This document shows, piece after piece, positions 52,048 through 61,968 of a stretch of 64,000 nt of DNA; the stretch's first letter is position 1; each line of letters begins with the position of its first letter. A program made the translations under genes and the position numbers. Below the pieces are notes generated by a model. It was not told the DNA's origin, did no database searches, and saw only the letters and a list, made by a program, of their open reading frames with translations. Origin of the DNA: Staphylococcus sp. ACRSN (GTDB taxonomy: Bacteria; Bacillota; Bacilli; Staphylococcales; Staphylococcaceae); the NCBI RefSeq assembly GCF_022346615.1, contig NZ_JAKRNS010000003.1, positions 229,700-293,699 on the forward strand, read 5' to 3'.

Positions 52048-52904
52048 TTGAAGCATTAATGAATTTTGACTTTATGCGTTATTCTCTACTAAGTGGTTTA
52101 CTCATAGGATTTATCGCGCCATTAATCGGTGCATTTATCGTTGTTAAAAGGCTATCACTTATAGCAGATGCCTTAAGTCACGTAACATTAGGTGGTATTT
52201 CCTTTGGTATGTTTATCATTACGGTGATACCTATATTGACATTTATCAATCCTATTTGGTTTGGTATACTATTTGCAATTATTGGAGCAGTATTAATAGA
52301 AAAATTAAGAACTTCTTATAGTAATTACCAAGAAATTGCGATACCCATTATAATGAGTACAGGTATTGCATTAAGTGCAATATTTATTTCACTTGCCGAT
52401 GGATTTAATCAAGAAGTAGTAGGATTATTATTCGGTTCTATCAGTGCAGTTACGAAAAGTGATGTCTTAACAATCGTTGCTATAGTAGTGATTGTTTTAG
52501 TCTTTATTGTTTCATTTTATAAAGAAATGTTTATACTCGCATTCGATGAAGAATATAGTAAAGTCATAGGTATACCAAAATGGATTCAATTTTTATTTAT
52601 TGTTATCGTTGCAATGGTGATATCGGCTTCAATGCGTGTGGTAGGCATTTTATTAGTCAGTGCGTTGATAACATTACCTGTAGCAATTTCGATTCGAATA
52701 ACAAAAGGATTTAAACAATTAATAATATTAAGTATTATCATTGGTGAAATATCTGTGTTAGGTGGATTAGTGCTTGCATTTTATATCAATATTTCGCCAG
52801 GTGGGGTAATTGTTGTGTTGCTAGTTGTAATTCTTGCAATAACAATGCTAGTTCAAAAATTAAAAATGAAATCTATGAAAGGAACTGTTGAAAATGAAAA
52901 CTGA
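52044..52904 (+). CDS. mreB: Metal (zinc) ABC transporter permease
   Basis: This 286-residue membrane protein of the ABC-3 family has about eight helices, beginning [22 protein letters not shown] 52044 overlaps the mreA stop in an ATGA. Not related to the actin-like cell-shape protein of the same name. It forms the channel for MreA. Confidence 0.88.
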   Translation: MIEALMNFDFMRYSLLSGLLIGFIAPLIGAFIVVKRLSLIADALSHVTLGGISFGMFIITVIPILTFINPIWFGILFAIIGAVLIEKLRTSYSNYQEIAIPIIMSTGIALSAIFISLADGFNQEVVGLLFGSISAVTKSDVLTIVAIVVIVLVFIVSFYKEMFILAFDEEYSKVIGIPKWIQFLFIVIVAMVISASMRVVGILLVSALITLPVAISIRITKGFKQLIILSIIIGEISVLGGLVLAFYINISPGGVIVVLLVVILAITMLVQKLKMKSMKGTVENEN

Positions 52905-53307
52905 TGACGCAATTGGTATTTTAAAGAAAAATGGACATAAATATACTGATAAAAGACGTGAAATGTTGGATATATTTGTAAAAGAAGATAAATATATAAA
53001 CGCAAAGCATATTCAAAAACAAATGGACCATACGTATCCGGGAATCTCTTTTGATACAGTGTATAGAAACTTACATTTATTTAAAGAATTAGGAATTGTT
53101 GAAAATACTGAATTAGATGGTGAAATGAAATTTAGAATAGCATGTACGAACCATCACCACCATCATTTTATTTGTGAGTCTTGTGGAGAAACTAAAGTGA
53201 TTGATTTTTGTCCTATTGATTATGTTAAATCATTTTTACCGAATGTTGAAATACACACGCATAAACTAGAAGTATATGGCGTATGTGAGTCTTGTAAAAG
53301 TGCATAG
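52894..53307 (+). CDS. zur: Zinc-responsive Fur-family repressor Zur
   Basis: This 137-residue Fur-family repressor has the winged helix ([13 protein letters not shown] ... [12 protein letters not shown]), a run of five histidines ([14 protein letters not shown]) and two CxxC pairs holding the structural zinc. AAAGGAA is 9 nt before ATG 52894. It overlaps mreB by 11 bases. The likely operator lies before mreA, which would make the operon autoregulated. Confidence 0.93.
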   Translation: MKTDDAIGILKKNGHKYTDKRREMLDIFVKEDKYINAKHIQKQMDHTYPGISFDTVYRNLHLFKELGIVENTELDGEMKFRIACTNHHHHHFICESCGETKVIDFCPIDYVKSFLPNVEIHTHKLEVYGVCESCKSA

Positions 53308-53468
53308 ATAACAGGGTGGTTGTAAAAAAACACATTTTTTCCATTAATACAAGTAAATGAACAATAAAACATAGGTCATTAGTATGAATTAGTTTGAATT
53401 TTAAATTTAGTTAGTTTATCATGTTTAAATATTCTCATTTTGAGATATACTTAATAATGTAACTAAAG

Positions 53469-53548
53469 ATGACAAATAGCATGCTATGACATTTATAATT
53501 AGCTTTCAAAGCAAATTAATTGTTGTCATTTGTATTAATTGTTATGCT
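53469..53548 (+). promoter_or_regulatory. sodA promoter with clustered inverted repeats
   Basis: TTGTTG (53520-53525), 17 bases, TATGCT (53543-53548) is the best promoter. Upstream lies the palindrome ATAGCATGCTAT (53476-53487), nested inside a wider repeat ATGACAA (53469-53475) and TTGTCAT (53523-53529). The latter arm overlaps the -35. No known operator is recognised. Confidence 0.5.
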
Positions 53549-53581
53549 TTATTTAAAGATTAATTAGGAGGATGATTATTT

Positions 53582-54181
53582 ATGGCTTTTGAATTACCAA
53601 ATTTACCTTACGGTTTCGATGCTTTGGAACCTAATATCGACAAAGAAACTATGGAAATCCACCATGGTAAACACCACAACACTTATGTAACTAAATTAAA
53701 CGCAGCAGTTGAAGGAACTGATTTAGAATCTAAATCAATTGAAGAAATTGTTGCTAACTTAGACAGTGTACCAGAAAACATTCAAACAGCTGTTAGAAAT
53801 AATGGTGGTGGACATTTAAACCACTCATTATTCTGGGAATTATTAACTCCTAACTCTGAAGAAAAAGGTACTGTAGTAGATAAGATTAAAGAGCAATGGG
53901 GTTCTTTAGATGCATTTAAAGAAGAATTTGCTAATCAAGCTGCAGCACGCTTTGGTTCAGGTTGGGCATGGCTAGTTGTTAATAACGGTAACTTAGAAAT
54001 CGTTACAACACCTAACCAAGACAACCCTATTACTGAAGGTAAAACACCTATCTTAGGTTTAGATGTATGGGAACATGCATATTACCTTAAATATCAAAAC
54101 AAACGTCCAGACTATATCAGTGCATTCTGGAACGTAGTTAACTGGGAAAAAGTTGACGAGTTATATAACGCTGCAAAATAA
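53582..54181 (+). CDS. sodA: Superoxide dismutase (Mn/Fe)
   Basis: This 199-residue enzyme converts superoxide to peroxide and oxygen. Metal ligands are visible: H in [10 protein letters not shown] in [10 protein letters not shown], and D and H in [21 protein letters not shown] is upstream. Sequence is of the staphylococcal SodA type. Own promoter and terminator. Confidence 0.98.
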   Translation: MAFELPNLPYGFDALEPNIDKETMEIHHGKHHNTYVTKLNAAVEGTDLESKSIEEIVANLDSVPENIQTAVRNNGGGHLNHSLFWELLTPNSEEKGTVVDKIKEQWGSLDAFKEEFANQAAARFGSGWAWLVVNNGNLEIVTTPNQDNPITEGKTPILGLDVWEHAYYLKYQNKRPDYISAFWNVVNWEKVDELYNAAK

Positions 54182-54195
54182 TTTATGTATGCGCT

Positions 54196-54228
54196 AATGA
54201 CGGCCTTTATAAAGGTCGTCATTTTTTT
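54196..54228 (+). terminator. Terminator after sodA
   Basis: A 14-bp stem, AATGACGGCCTTTA (54196-54209) with TAAAGGTCGTCATT, has one G-U pair and runs into seven T. Confidence 0.92.
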
Positions 54229-54302
54229 AGTAAAATAATAGAAATAATCTTTAATTTCATATATCATTTATTATGAGAACTTTTGAATAGAGGTATGTTA
54301 TT

Positions 54303-56354
54303 GTGTTAAAAAGATTAAAAGAGAAATCGAACGATGAGAAGATCAGAAATGTCATGAACAAACGAATTGGCTTTATATTTGGTGTTATTGTATTCATCTT
54401 CGCAATAATTGTATTAAGGTTAGGTTATTTGCAAATAGCTCAAGGTTCTCATTATAAGCAGCTCATTAAGAACAGTGAAAATCTAACAATCAATGAAGCT
54501 GTACCAAGAGGACGCATTTTAGATAGAAACGGTAAGGTATTAGTAGATAATGCGTCAAAAAAGGCTATTACATATACACGAGGTAGAAAAACAACACAAT
54601 CAGAAGTGTTGAAAACTGCCAAAACATTATCCGGTTTGATAAAAATGGATACGGATAAAATAACTGACCGAGATAAACAAGATTATTGGATTCAAATACA
54701 TCCTGATAAAGCTAAGCAATTGATGAAGAACGAACAGCAATTACTCGATGATGGTAGTATTTCTCAAGATGATTATAATGAAACACTATATAAAAAAATC
54801 GGTAAAAAACAAATGAGTTCTTTATCTAAGAAGGACTTACAAGTACTTGCGATTTATCGACAAATGATGTCTGGATCTACGTTAGACCCACAAACAATTA
54901 AAAATGATGATGTGTCTAATAAAGAATATGCAGCAGTTTCACAAAAATTATCTGATTTACCAGGTGTCAATACTACAACAGATTGGGATCGTACATATCC
55001 TTATAAAAATACGTTAAGAGGGGTATTCGGTGATGTATCGACTACTGAAGAAGGAATCCCTAAAGAATTGACCGAGAAATACTTAGCAAAAGGTTATTCA
55101 AGAAATGATCGTGTTGGTAAATCATATTTAGAGTATCAATATGATGATATTTTAAGAGGTAAAAAGAAAGAAATGAAGTATACTACTGATAAATCAGGGG
55201 ATGTCATTGATTCAAAAGTAATTAATCCTGGTTCTCGTGGTGATGATTTAGTACTTAGTATTGATGTTGATTTACAGAGAAAGACAGAGAAGTACCTAGA
55301 AGAACAAATTCAAAAATTACGTAGCGAAGGTGCGAAAGATATGGATAATGCCTTAATGGTTGTTCAAAATCCTAATAACGGAGATATCTTAGCAATGGCT
55401 GGTAAACAAATTGATAAAAATGGTGAATTAACTGATTATGATATAGGTACTTTCACTTCACAATATGCAGTTGGTTCCTCAGTTAAAGGTGGAACTTTAT
55501 TAGCAGGTTATCAAAATAATGCGATTAATGTAGGCGAAGAAATGGTAGATGAACCCTTGAAATTCGCAGGAGGATTATCAAAACATTCATACTTTAACCA
55601 AGATGGTAAAGTAACAATCAATGATAAAGAAGCATTGATGCATTCATCCAACGTTTATATGTTTAAGACCGCATTAAAAATGGCTGGTTCACCATATACA
55701 CCGAATATGACATTGCCATCTGATATTTCAACTGCTGGTCAAAAACTGAGAAAAGGTTTAAATCAAGTTGGACTAGGTGTTAAAACAGGAATAGATTTAC
55801 CAAACGAAACAAGTGGACAAACAGAACCATTAACAAATAACCCTGGTAACTATCTTGATTTAGCAATCGGTCAATATGATACGTATACACCTTTACAATT
55901 ATCACAATATGTTTCAACAATAGGTAATAATGGATATCGTATCCAACCACATATTGGTTTAGAGGTAAGAAAAGCGACTAATAAGGATTCACTTGGCCCA
56001 GTTAAGAGTAAAATTAAAGGTACTGTACTGAACAAAGTGAATAACAGTCAAAATGAATTGAATGAAGTGCAAGATGGTTTTTATATGGCGTTTAATAAGC
56101 AAGAAGGTACCGGATATCAAAGTTTTAAAGACACTGATGTTCCTTCAGCAGGAAAAACAGGAACCGCAGAGGTATTCCAAGATGGTAAACCAAAGGTTAA
56201 CTCAACATACATTGGTTATGCACCTGCTAAAAATCCTAAACTTGCATTTTCAATTGTCTACACTAATCAACCCGTGCCAGAGCCTTGGTTAAATGGCGGA
56301 GATTTAGGAAGAGATGTTATTAATTATTACTTTAAAAATAAAGACAAAGATTAA
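54303..56354 (+). CDS. pbp3: Penicillin-binding protein 3-type transpeptidase
   Basis: This 683-residue class B PBP crosslinks peptidoglycan. One membrane helix (about 23-46), PBP dimer domain, then transpeptidase domain with SSVK (392-395), SSN (448-450) and KTG (618-620). The start is GTG at 54303. In staphylococci the gene following sodA encodes PBP3, a housekeeping enzyme distinct from mecA PBP2a. Confidence 0.93.
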   Translation: MLKRLKEKSNDEKIRNVMNKRIGFIFGVIVFIFAIIVLRLGYLQIAQGSHYKQLIKNSENLTINEAVPRGRILDRNGKVLVDNASKKAITYTRGRKTTQSEVLKTAKTLSGLIKMDTDKITDRDKQDYWIQIHPDKAKQLMKNEQQLLDDGSISQDDYNETLYKKIGKKQMSSLSKKDLQVLAIYRQMMSGSTLDPQTIKNDDVSNKEYAAVSQKLSDLPGVNTTTDWDRTYPYKNTLRGVFGDVSTTEEGIPKELTEKYLAKGYSRNDRVGKSYLEYQYDDILRGKKKEMKYTTDKSGDVIDSKVINPGSRGDDLVLSIDVDLQRKTEKYLEEQIQKLRSEGAKDMDNALMVVQNPNNGDILAMAGKQIDKNGELTDYDIGTFTSQYAVGSSVKGGTLLAGYQNNAINVGEEMVDEPLKFAGGLSKHSYFNQDGKVTINDKEALMHSSNVYMFKTALKMAGSPYTPNMTLPSDISTAGQKLRKGLNQVGLGVKTGIDLPNETSGQTEPLTNNPGNYLDLAIGQYDTYTPLQLSQYVSTIGNNGYRIQPHIGLEVRKATNKDSLGPVKSKIKGTVLNKVNNSQNELNEVQDGFYMAFNKQEGTGYQSFKDTDVPSAGKTGTAEVFQDGKPKVNSTYIGYAPAKNPKLAFSIVYTNQPVPEPWLNGGDLGRDVINYYFKNKDKD

Positions 56355-56415
56355 AAATAAAGACAATTAAAGTAAGTGAGACACTGTTATAATCGTCTTT
56401 AATAAAAAATAATAC

Positions 56416-56444
56416 TTTTCAATTTTATAACTAAATGGTATGAT
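56416..56444 (+). promoter_or_regulatory. rpmG promoter
   Basis: TTTTCA (56416-56421), 17 bases, extended -10 TGG-TATGAT (TATGAT at 56439-56444). It lies about 40 nt before the rpmG ATG. Confidence 0.55.
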
Positions 56445-56482
56445 AAATAGGTCGTATTTTGAAAAGGTAAGGAGGAATTAGC

Positions 56483-56632
56483 ATGCGCGTAAACGTAACA
56501 CTTGCTTGCACAGAATGTGGAGAAAGAAACTACATTACTAAAAAAAATAAACGTACTAATCCTGAACGTATTGAAATGAAAAAACACTGTGCTCGTGACA
56601 ACAAACATACATTGCACCGTGAAACAAAATAA
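56483..56632 (+). CDS. rpmG: 50S ribosomal protein L33
   Basis: This 49-residue protein begins [18 protein letters not shown]. Only three cysteines are present (CTEC and one in HCAR), where a full zinc ribbon needs four, so it resembles the zinc-poor type. AAGGAGGAATT is upstream of the ATG. Its own promoter and terminator flank it. Confidence 0.97.
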   Translation: MRVNVTLACTECGERNYITKKNKRTNPERIEMKKHCARDNKHTLHRETK

Positions 56633-56644
56633 TTATTATTTTAA

Positions 56645-56679
56645 ACCAGATTCTTTTAAAAGAATCTGGTATTTTTTTT
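56645..56679 (+). terminator. Terminator after rpmG
   Basis: A perfect 13-bp palindrome, ACCAGATTCTTTT (56645-56657) with its complement to 56670, then a run of T. Confidence 0.93.
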
Positions 56680-56779
56680 ACAGATTAAGAATTTTATACT
56701 TTTAAATAATTCACTTTAATGACATTATAATTCATTAACGTTATAATAATAACAGTATGTATTAGGGGAAGGTGTTTTA

Positions 56780-57322
56780 GTGGATAAACAAATATTACGC
56801 CGAAGTAAATTAAATGAAATGCATGAATTCAAAATAAATGATAATAAGCAATCTATAGATATTGAACTCTCGAATCGTTTGTTTGATACAGATGAATACA
56901 AACAGGCTACAAGAATAGGTGTTGTTTTATCTATGGACCATGAATTTGATACATATAAATTGATTGAAAGTATGTTAAAGGATGGTAAAGCAGTTTTTGT
57001 TCCAAAAACAGATTATCAGAATAAAACAATGACTTTCCAATCTTTACAGAACTTAAATGATATTGGTCCTGATGAAAAGGGGATAAACCACGTTGTAACA
57101 GATACAGATTTAACAAATGAATTGGAGTTACTTATAGTTCCTGGCGTAGTATTTAATCAAATGGGTTATCGAATTGGTTACGGTGGAGGTTATTTTGATA
57201 AATTCCTTAGTCAAAATAAGCAGCCGACAGTTAGTTTGATTTATGATTTTCAATTAGATCAATTTAAACCCGAATCTCATGATCAACCTGTTGATAAGTT
57301 AATAATAGCTACAACTAAATAA
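56780..57322 (+). CDS. 5-formyltetrahydrofolate cyclo-ligase
   Basis: This 180-residue enzyme of the YgfA/MTHFS family returns 5-formyl-THF to the folate pool. The C-terminal GGGYFDKFL motif and the LIVPGVVFNQMGYRIGYG segment are diagnostic. Start is GTG 56780. Its stop shares a base with an ATG preceding the rhomboid gene. Confidence 0.92.
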   Translation: MDKQILRRSKLNEMHEFKINDNKQSIDIELSNRLFDTDEYKQATRIGVVLSMDHEFDTYKLIESMLKDGKAVFVPKTDYQNKTMTFQSLQNLNDIGPDEKGINHVVTDTDLTNELELLIVPGVVFNQMGYRIGYGGGYFDKFLSQNKQPTVSLIYDFQLDQFKPESHDQPVDKLIIATTK

Positions 57323-57333
57323 TGGAGGCAAAA

Positions 57334-58788
57334 ATGATTACTGAAAAGTATTTTTGGAAGTGTATATATACTTGGGTGAAATATCTTGACTATCAAGTGA
57401 TACATCAAAATACTGATGATAGTGAAATTTGGTTAGTAAACAAGAAAAAGTCATCAATTGTCGTTTTTAAATTTGGTGCAAATTCAGCACAAGAAGTAAG
57501 ATTTGATAAGAGTAGAATCCAAGAACACAATAGTGATATTGTTACATTTTTAGGATTTACTCCAAAAAATTATGAACTCTATATATTAACCGACAAAACA
57601 TTTACGGATGAAAACTTGGACGAATATGAAAATACAAAGTTTAAAGTGAGAATAATAAGAGACAATAAACAATTAGAAAACATATTACCCAATTTCGCAT
57701 TGAAAAAGATTTTTACCAAACAAACAAATCAAACTAAAACGTTTTATAAAAACAGAGCGTTAAACCGTAATCCAATTGAAAAGCATATGGTGAAATTTTC
57801 ACCTGTAACTTATGCTTTAATAACAGTTAATGTATTAATATGGTTATTGATGTTTCTTATATTGAATCATTTTTCTGATTTTAAACTGCTAGATGTAGGA
57901 GGTCTAGTTCACTTTAATGTTGTTCATGGAGAATGGTATAGATTAATTACATCAATATTTTTACATTTTAATTTTGAACATATTTTGATGAATATGCTAA
58001 GTTTATTTATCTTTGGGAAAATAGTTGAATCAATTGTGGGTCACTGGCGAATGCTTGCTATATACATTATTTCGGGATTATTCGGTAATTTTGCATCGTT
58101 ATCTTTTAATACTGATACCGTGTCTGTTGGTGCAAGTGGTGCGATTTTCGGACTGATTGGCGCAATATTTGCATTTATGTATATAAGTCAACGTTATAAT
58201 CGTAAAGTAATCGGTCAGTTGTTAATTGTTTTAGTAATATTAATCGGTATGTCATTGTTTATGCATAACGTTAACATAGTTGCGCATATCGGTGGATTTA
58301 TTGGTGGCGTATTAATTTCATTAATAGCTTATTATTTTAAAGCAAATAGAAATCGTTTTTGGATATTACTTATTCTTATACTTATCCTATTTATAGCTGC
58401 ACAAGTTAGAATTTTCACCATTAAAGAAGATAATATATATAATACAATTATCGCAAATGAGATGAAAGAAAATAATTATAAAGAAGCTCAAGAAATGGTG
58501 CAACAAACGATAGATAAGCATTATGCGGATGATGAAACATACTATTTAAATGGTTTGATTCTTGCAACTACAGAGTCGAAGGCCGAGGGTGTTGCAGCTT
58601 TGGAAAGAGGCTTAAGTTATTTTCCAAACTCAGCAATTTTAAATTATGAGTTAGCGATTGCAAATCGTTCACTCGATGATAATGATAAAGCATTGAAATA
58701 CATTAAAAAAGCACTTAAAATTGACTCATCGAATAATGATTACATCAACTTACATAAAGAATTGAGTGAACAAGATGATGAATCATAA
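57334..58788 (+). CDS. Rhomboid-family intramembrane serine protease (GluP/YqgP-like)
   Basis: This 484-residue protein has a soluble N-terminal domain (about 1-155), a rhomboid core with catalytic GASGAIFG serine and the HIGGFIGG histidine, then TPR-like repeats (about 375-480). B. subtilis YqgP cleaves membrane transporters under manganese/zinc stress; a similar role here is inference. GGAGG at 57324-57328 selects ATG 57334 over ATG 57322. Confidence 0.9.
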   Translation: MITEKYFWKCIYTWVKYLDYQVIHQNTDDSEIWLVNKKKSSIVVFKFGANSAQEVRFDKSRIQEHNSDIVTFLGFTPKNYELYILTDKTFTDENLDEYENTKFKVRIIRDNKQLENILPNFALKKIFTKQTNQTKTFYKNRALNRNPIEKHMVKFSPVTYALITVNVLIWLLMFLILNHFSDFKLLDVGGLVHFNVVHGEWYRLITSIFLHFNFEHILMNMLSLFIFGKIVESIVGHWRMLAIYIISGLFGNFASLSFNTDTVSVGASGAIFGLIGAIFAFMYISQRYNRKVIGQLLIVLVILIGMSLFMHNVNIVAHIGGFIGGVLISLIAYYFKANRNRFWILLILILILFIAAQVRIFTIKEDNIYNTIIANEMKENNYKEAQEMVQQTIDKHYADDETYYLNGLILATTESKAEGVAALERGLSYFPNSAILNYELAIANRSLDDNDKALKYIKKALKIDSSNNDYINLHKELSEQDDES

Positions 58789-58975
58789 AATCTCTACTTT
58801 TTACGATGTGCAGCAATTATTAAAAAAATTTGGCTTCATTATTTATTTTAAAGATAAAAATGATATGTATGAAATGATGGAGCAAGAAATTCACTCTCTA
58901 TTTCAATATAAATTGATATCTAAAGAAGAATATTTGAAGTCAAGATTAATTATAAATCAGAGAAGGAATGAATAA
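58778..58975 (+). CDS. YqgQ-family small protein
   Basis: This 65-residue acidic/basic helical protein is of the YqgQ family (DUF910), seen beside glcK across Firmicutes. Its function is unknown. It overlaps the end of the rhomboid gene by 11 bases. ATG 58775 is an alternative start. Confidence 0.8.
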   Translation: MNHKISTFYDVQQLLKKFGFIIYFKDKNDMYEMMEQEIHSLFQYKLISKEEYLKSRLIINQRRNE

Positions 58976-58979
58976 ATAA

Positions 58980-59966
58980 ATGAATAAAATTATATTAGCC
59001 GCAGATATTGGTGGAACAACTTGTAAACTAGGTATTTTTGACGAAAAATTAGATCGCGTATCTAAATGGTCTATAGATACTGATACAACTGATACTACAG
59101 GATATTTATTGTTGAAAAACATTTATGATTCATTCGTAGATGCAGTTGATAAAACTGAATATAGTTTTTCAGATGTCTTAGGTGTTGGTATTGGTGTTCC
59201 AGGACCTGTGAATTTTGAAACTGGTATTGTACACGGTGCTGTGAATTTATATTGGCATGGAGATGTCAACGTGAGAGAAATTTTCCAACAGTTTGTTGAT
59301 TGTCCTGTTTATGTAGATAATGATGCAAATGTTGCAGCTTTAGGTGAAAAACATAAAGGTGCCGGTCAAGGTGCAGATGATGTTGTTGCTATAACATTAG
59401 GAACTGGCCTTGGTGGTGGTATCATTTCTAATGGTGAAATTGTCCATGGTCATAATGGATCAGGGGCGGAAATTGGTCATTTTAGAGTAGATCATGACCA
59501 ACGCTTTAAATGTAATTGTGGTAAATCAGGTTGTATTGAAACTGTTGCATCTGCTACAGGCGTTGTTAATTTAGTTAATTTTTATTATCCAAAGCTTACT
59601 TTTAAGTCTTCAATTTTGCAACTTATTAAAGATAACAAAGTAACTGCAAAAGCTGTATTTGATGCAGCGAAATCAGGCGATCAATTCTGCATATTTATCA
59701 CTGAACGTGTTGCTAATTATATTGCTTACCTTTGTAGTATCGTTAGTGTTACAAGTAATCCTAAATATATTGTTTTAGGTGGAGGCATGTCAACAGCTGG
59801 TTTAATTTTAATTGAGAACATTAAAACAGAATATCATAATTTAACTTTTACTCCGGCACAAGAGGGGACAGAAATTGTTCAAGCACAATTAGGTAATGAT
59901 GCAGGCATTACTGGTGCTGCTGGTTTAATTTATACTTATATAATCGAAAAGGAAGGCGTTAAATAA
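58980..59966 (+). CDS. glcK: Glucokinase (ROK family)
   Basis: This 328-residue ROK kinase phosphorylates glucose. The ATP-binding [12 protein letters not shown] is at the N-terminus, and the zinc motif [11 protein letters not shown] with the substrate segment GAEIGH confirms ROK. Four bases separate it from yqgQ, and the next gene overlaps its stop by one base. Confidence 0.96.
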   Translation: MNKIILAADIGGTTCKLGIFDEKLDRVSKWSIDTDTTDTTGYLLLKNIYDSFVDAVDKTEYSFSDVLGVGIGVPGPVNFETGIVHGAVNLYWHGDVNVREIFQQFVDCPVYVDNDANVAALGEKHKGAGQGADDVVAITLGTGLGGGIISNGEIVHGHNGSGAEIGHFRVDHDQRFKCNCGKSGCIETVASATGVVNLVNFYYPKLTFKSSILQLIKDNKVTAKAVFDAAKSGDQFCIFITERVANYIAYLCSIVSVTSNPKYIVLGGGMSTAGLILIENIKTEYHNLTFTPAQEGTEIVQAQLGNDAGITGAAGLIYTYIIEKEGVK

Positions 59967-60289
59967 TGGCTATTGTAGACGTAGTTGTAATACCGGTTGG
60001 TACAGATGGACCAAGTGTAAGTAAATATATTGCAGAAATTCAATCTAAACTAAAGGAATATAAAGCTGCTGGTAAAATTGATTATCAATTAACGCCAATG
60101 AATACGTTGATTGAAGGAGATTTGAAAGACCTTTTAGAGGTAGTGCAAGCAATTCATGAACTACCTTTTGATAAAGGATTAGATAGAGTTTGTACAAACA
60201 TTCGAATCGATGATCGTCGAGATAAATCACGAAAAATGGGTGAAAAGGTTACAGCTGTTCAAAAGCATTTAAATGATGGAGGTCATTAA
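59966..60289 (+). CDS. MTH1187/YkoF-type thiamine-binding family protein (YqgV-like)
   Basis: This 107-residue ferredoxin-fold protein is of the MTH1187 family, with IVDVVVIPVGTDGPSVS at the start and YQLTPMNTLIEGD in the middle. Relatives bind thiamine or its precursors. Its role beside glcK is unknown. Confidence 0.82.
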   Translation: MAIVDVVVIPVGTDGPSVSKYIAEIQSKLKEYKAAGKIDYQLTPMNTLIEGDLKDLLEVVQAIHELPFDKGLDRVCTNIRIDDRRDKSRKMGEKVTAVQKHLNDGGH

Positions 60290-60291
60290 AC

Positions 60292-60915
60292 ATGAGAATC
60301 TCAAGTTTGACTTTAGGCCAAGTTTCGACTAATTGCTATTTTATTGAAAGTGAAAAACATGTACTGATGGTTGATCCAGCTGGTGATAGTGATTTGATAT
60401 TCAAAAAACTAAATCAAATTAATAAACCATTGAAGGCTATTTTGTTAACACACGCTCATTTTGACCATATAGCGGCTTTAGATAATGTGCTAGAAAAGTA
60501 TAATGTACCCGTTTATATGCATAAGTCAGAATTTGATTTCCTAACGGATGTGAATAAAAATGGGTCAGCTGCATTTAAACAATATGGTTTACCTTCCATT
60601 ACTAGTAAAGCGAAGCCTTTATCACTTGATGAAGGGACATTTAATATAGATGAATTTAAATTCAATGTATTACATACACCAGGTCATTCACCAGGTAGTT
60701 TAACGTATGTATTTAATGAATTTGCAGTTGTTGGTGATACACTCTTTAACCAAGGTATAGGACGTACTGATTTATATAAAGGTGACTATGAAACATTGGT
60801 CGATTCAATTTTGGATAAAATATTTGAATTAGATGATGATTTACCTTTATTCCCCGGACATGGTGAATATACAACAGTTGCAGATGAACAATTAAATCCA
60901 TTCTTGCATGGTTAG
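60292..60915 (+). CDS. Metallo-beta-lactamase fold hydrolase (YqgX-like)
   Basis: This 207-residue protein is of the glyoxalase II-like MBL family. The metal-binding THAHFDHIAA motif, HTPGHSPGS and GHG segments are complete. The substrate is unknown. The downstream hairpin is both its terminator and the comGA start region. Confidence 0.88.
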   Translation: MRISSLTLGQVSTNCYFIESEKHVLMVDPAGDSDLIFKKLNQINKPLKAILLTHAHFDHIAALDNVLEKYNVPVYMHKSEFDFLTDVNKNGSAAFKQYGLPSITSKAKPLSLDEGTFNIDEFKFNVLHTPGHSPGSLTYVFNEFAVVGDTLFNQGIGRTDLYKGDYETLVDSILDKIFELDDDLPLFPGHGEYTTVADEQLNPFLHG

Positions 60916-60942
60916 TTAATTTTAAATTTAATAGCACTTTAA

Positions 60943-60969
60943 AAAGTAAAAAAGTCACCTCCTACGTGT
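60943..60969 (+). promoter_or_regulatory. Candidate sigma-H promoter of the comG operon
   Basis: AAAGTAAAA (60943-60951), 11 bases, TACGTGT (60963-60969). Both boxes and the spacing equal those before comEA. The start codon is 31 bases after the second box. Transcription would begin near 60976, next to the Shine-Dalgarno and inside the hairpin. Confidence 0.62.
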
Positions 60970-60992
60970 ATAAGTATAGGAGGTGACTTTTT
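60949..60992 (+). terminator. Terminator hairpin overlapping the comGA promoter and ribosome site
   Basis: AAAAAGTCACCTCCTA (60949-60964) pairs perfectly over 16 bp with TAGGAGGTGACTTTTT (60977-60992), loop of 12. The 3' arm contains the comGA Shine-Dalgarno AGGAGGTGA (60978-60986). The TTG start follows at 60994. Confidence 0.88.
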
Positions 60993-60993
60993 A

Positions 60994-61968
60994 TTGCAAT
61001 TATTATTTAACAATATCCTAAGTAAGGCGTTAGTTAGAAAAGCGTCAGATATACACTTTATTCCTAGTGAGAATGACATTTATTTAAATTTACGCATAAA
61101 TGATCAACTCATATTCATAGAGACAATTCATCCAACTTTGTATCGTAAATTACTTACGTTTATGAAATATCAGGCTGGACTTGATGTATCAAATCATAAT
61201 ATTGCACAAAGTGGTCGATATTTATATAAGTATAAGGAACTATATTATTTACGCATATCAACATTGCCTTTATCTTTAGGTATAGAAAGTTGTGTGATTC
61301 GTATTATTCCTCAATATTTTAAAGAGCCGAATCCAAATACAGAGTTACTAGAATTATACAAATTAATGAATAAGAATCAGGGATTGATATTATTAAGCGG
61401 TCCAACTGGTTCGGGAAAGAGTACATTAATGTATCAACTGGTCAAATATGCTAAAGATAATTTGAATTTAAATATAATTACAATAGAAGATCCAGTCGAA
61501 ACATTAATTAAAGGTATTACTCAAATTTCAATAAATGAAAAGGCAGGGATAAATTATGCTTCTTCGTTTAAAGCTATATTAAGGTGTGACCCAGATATTA
61601 TATTAATTGGTGAGATTAGAGACTCAGCAATTGCAAAATGTGTTTTACAAGCAAGTTTGAGCGGTCATTTAGTACTGTCAACAATACATGCTAGTAATTG
61701 TAAAGGTGCAATACTTAGACTTATTGAAATGGGATGTAGCATACAAGAGATGCACCAATCATTACTAACTGTGATTAATCAACGCCTTGTAACTACAAAT
61801 AATCAAAATAGATTATTGATATATGAAACATTAAATGCAGATGACGTCAAATATTTCTTTGAACATAATAATAATTTACCTAGAAACTTTGAAAGCTTAA
61901 ATTATAAGCTAGAAATGATGTCAAAGGAAGGTGTCATACGTGAAGCGACCCTTGATAGATATAGTTAA
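60994..61968 (+). CDS. comGA: Competence pilus assembly ATPase ComGA
   Basis: This 324-residue secretion ATPase of the PilB/GspE type powers assembly of the DNA-uptake pseudopilus. Walker A GPTGSGKST, Walker B DPDIILIGEIRD and the His box with STIHAS are visible. Starts with TTG, eight bases after AGGAGGTGA. It is short, lacking the N-terminal GspE domain, as usual for ComGA. First gene of comGA-comGB-comGC-comGD-comGE. Confidence 0.95.
   Translation: MQLLFNNILSKALVRKASDIHFIPSENDIYLNLRINDQLIFIETIHPTLYRKLLTFMKYQAGLDVSNHNIAQSGRYLYKYKELYYLRISTLPLSLGIESCVIRIIPQYFKEPNPNTELLELYKLMNKNQGLILLSGPTGSGKSTLMYQLVKYAKDNLNLNIITIEDPVETLIKGITQISINEKAGINYASSFKAILRCDPDIILIGEIRDSAIAKCVLQASLSGHLVLSTIHASNCKGAILRLIEMGCSIQEMHQSLLTVINQRLVTTNNQNRLLIYETLNADDVKYFFEHNNNLPRNFESLNYKLEMMSKEGVIREATLDRYS

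Noticed and set aside
56339..56400. Weak AAAGAC ... GTCTTT pairing after pbp3
   Set aside because: Short stem with long loop and no clean T tract; not counted as a terminator.
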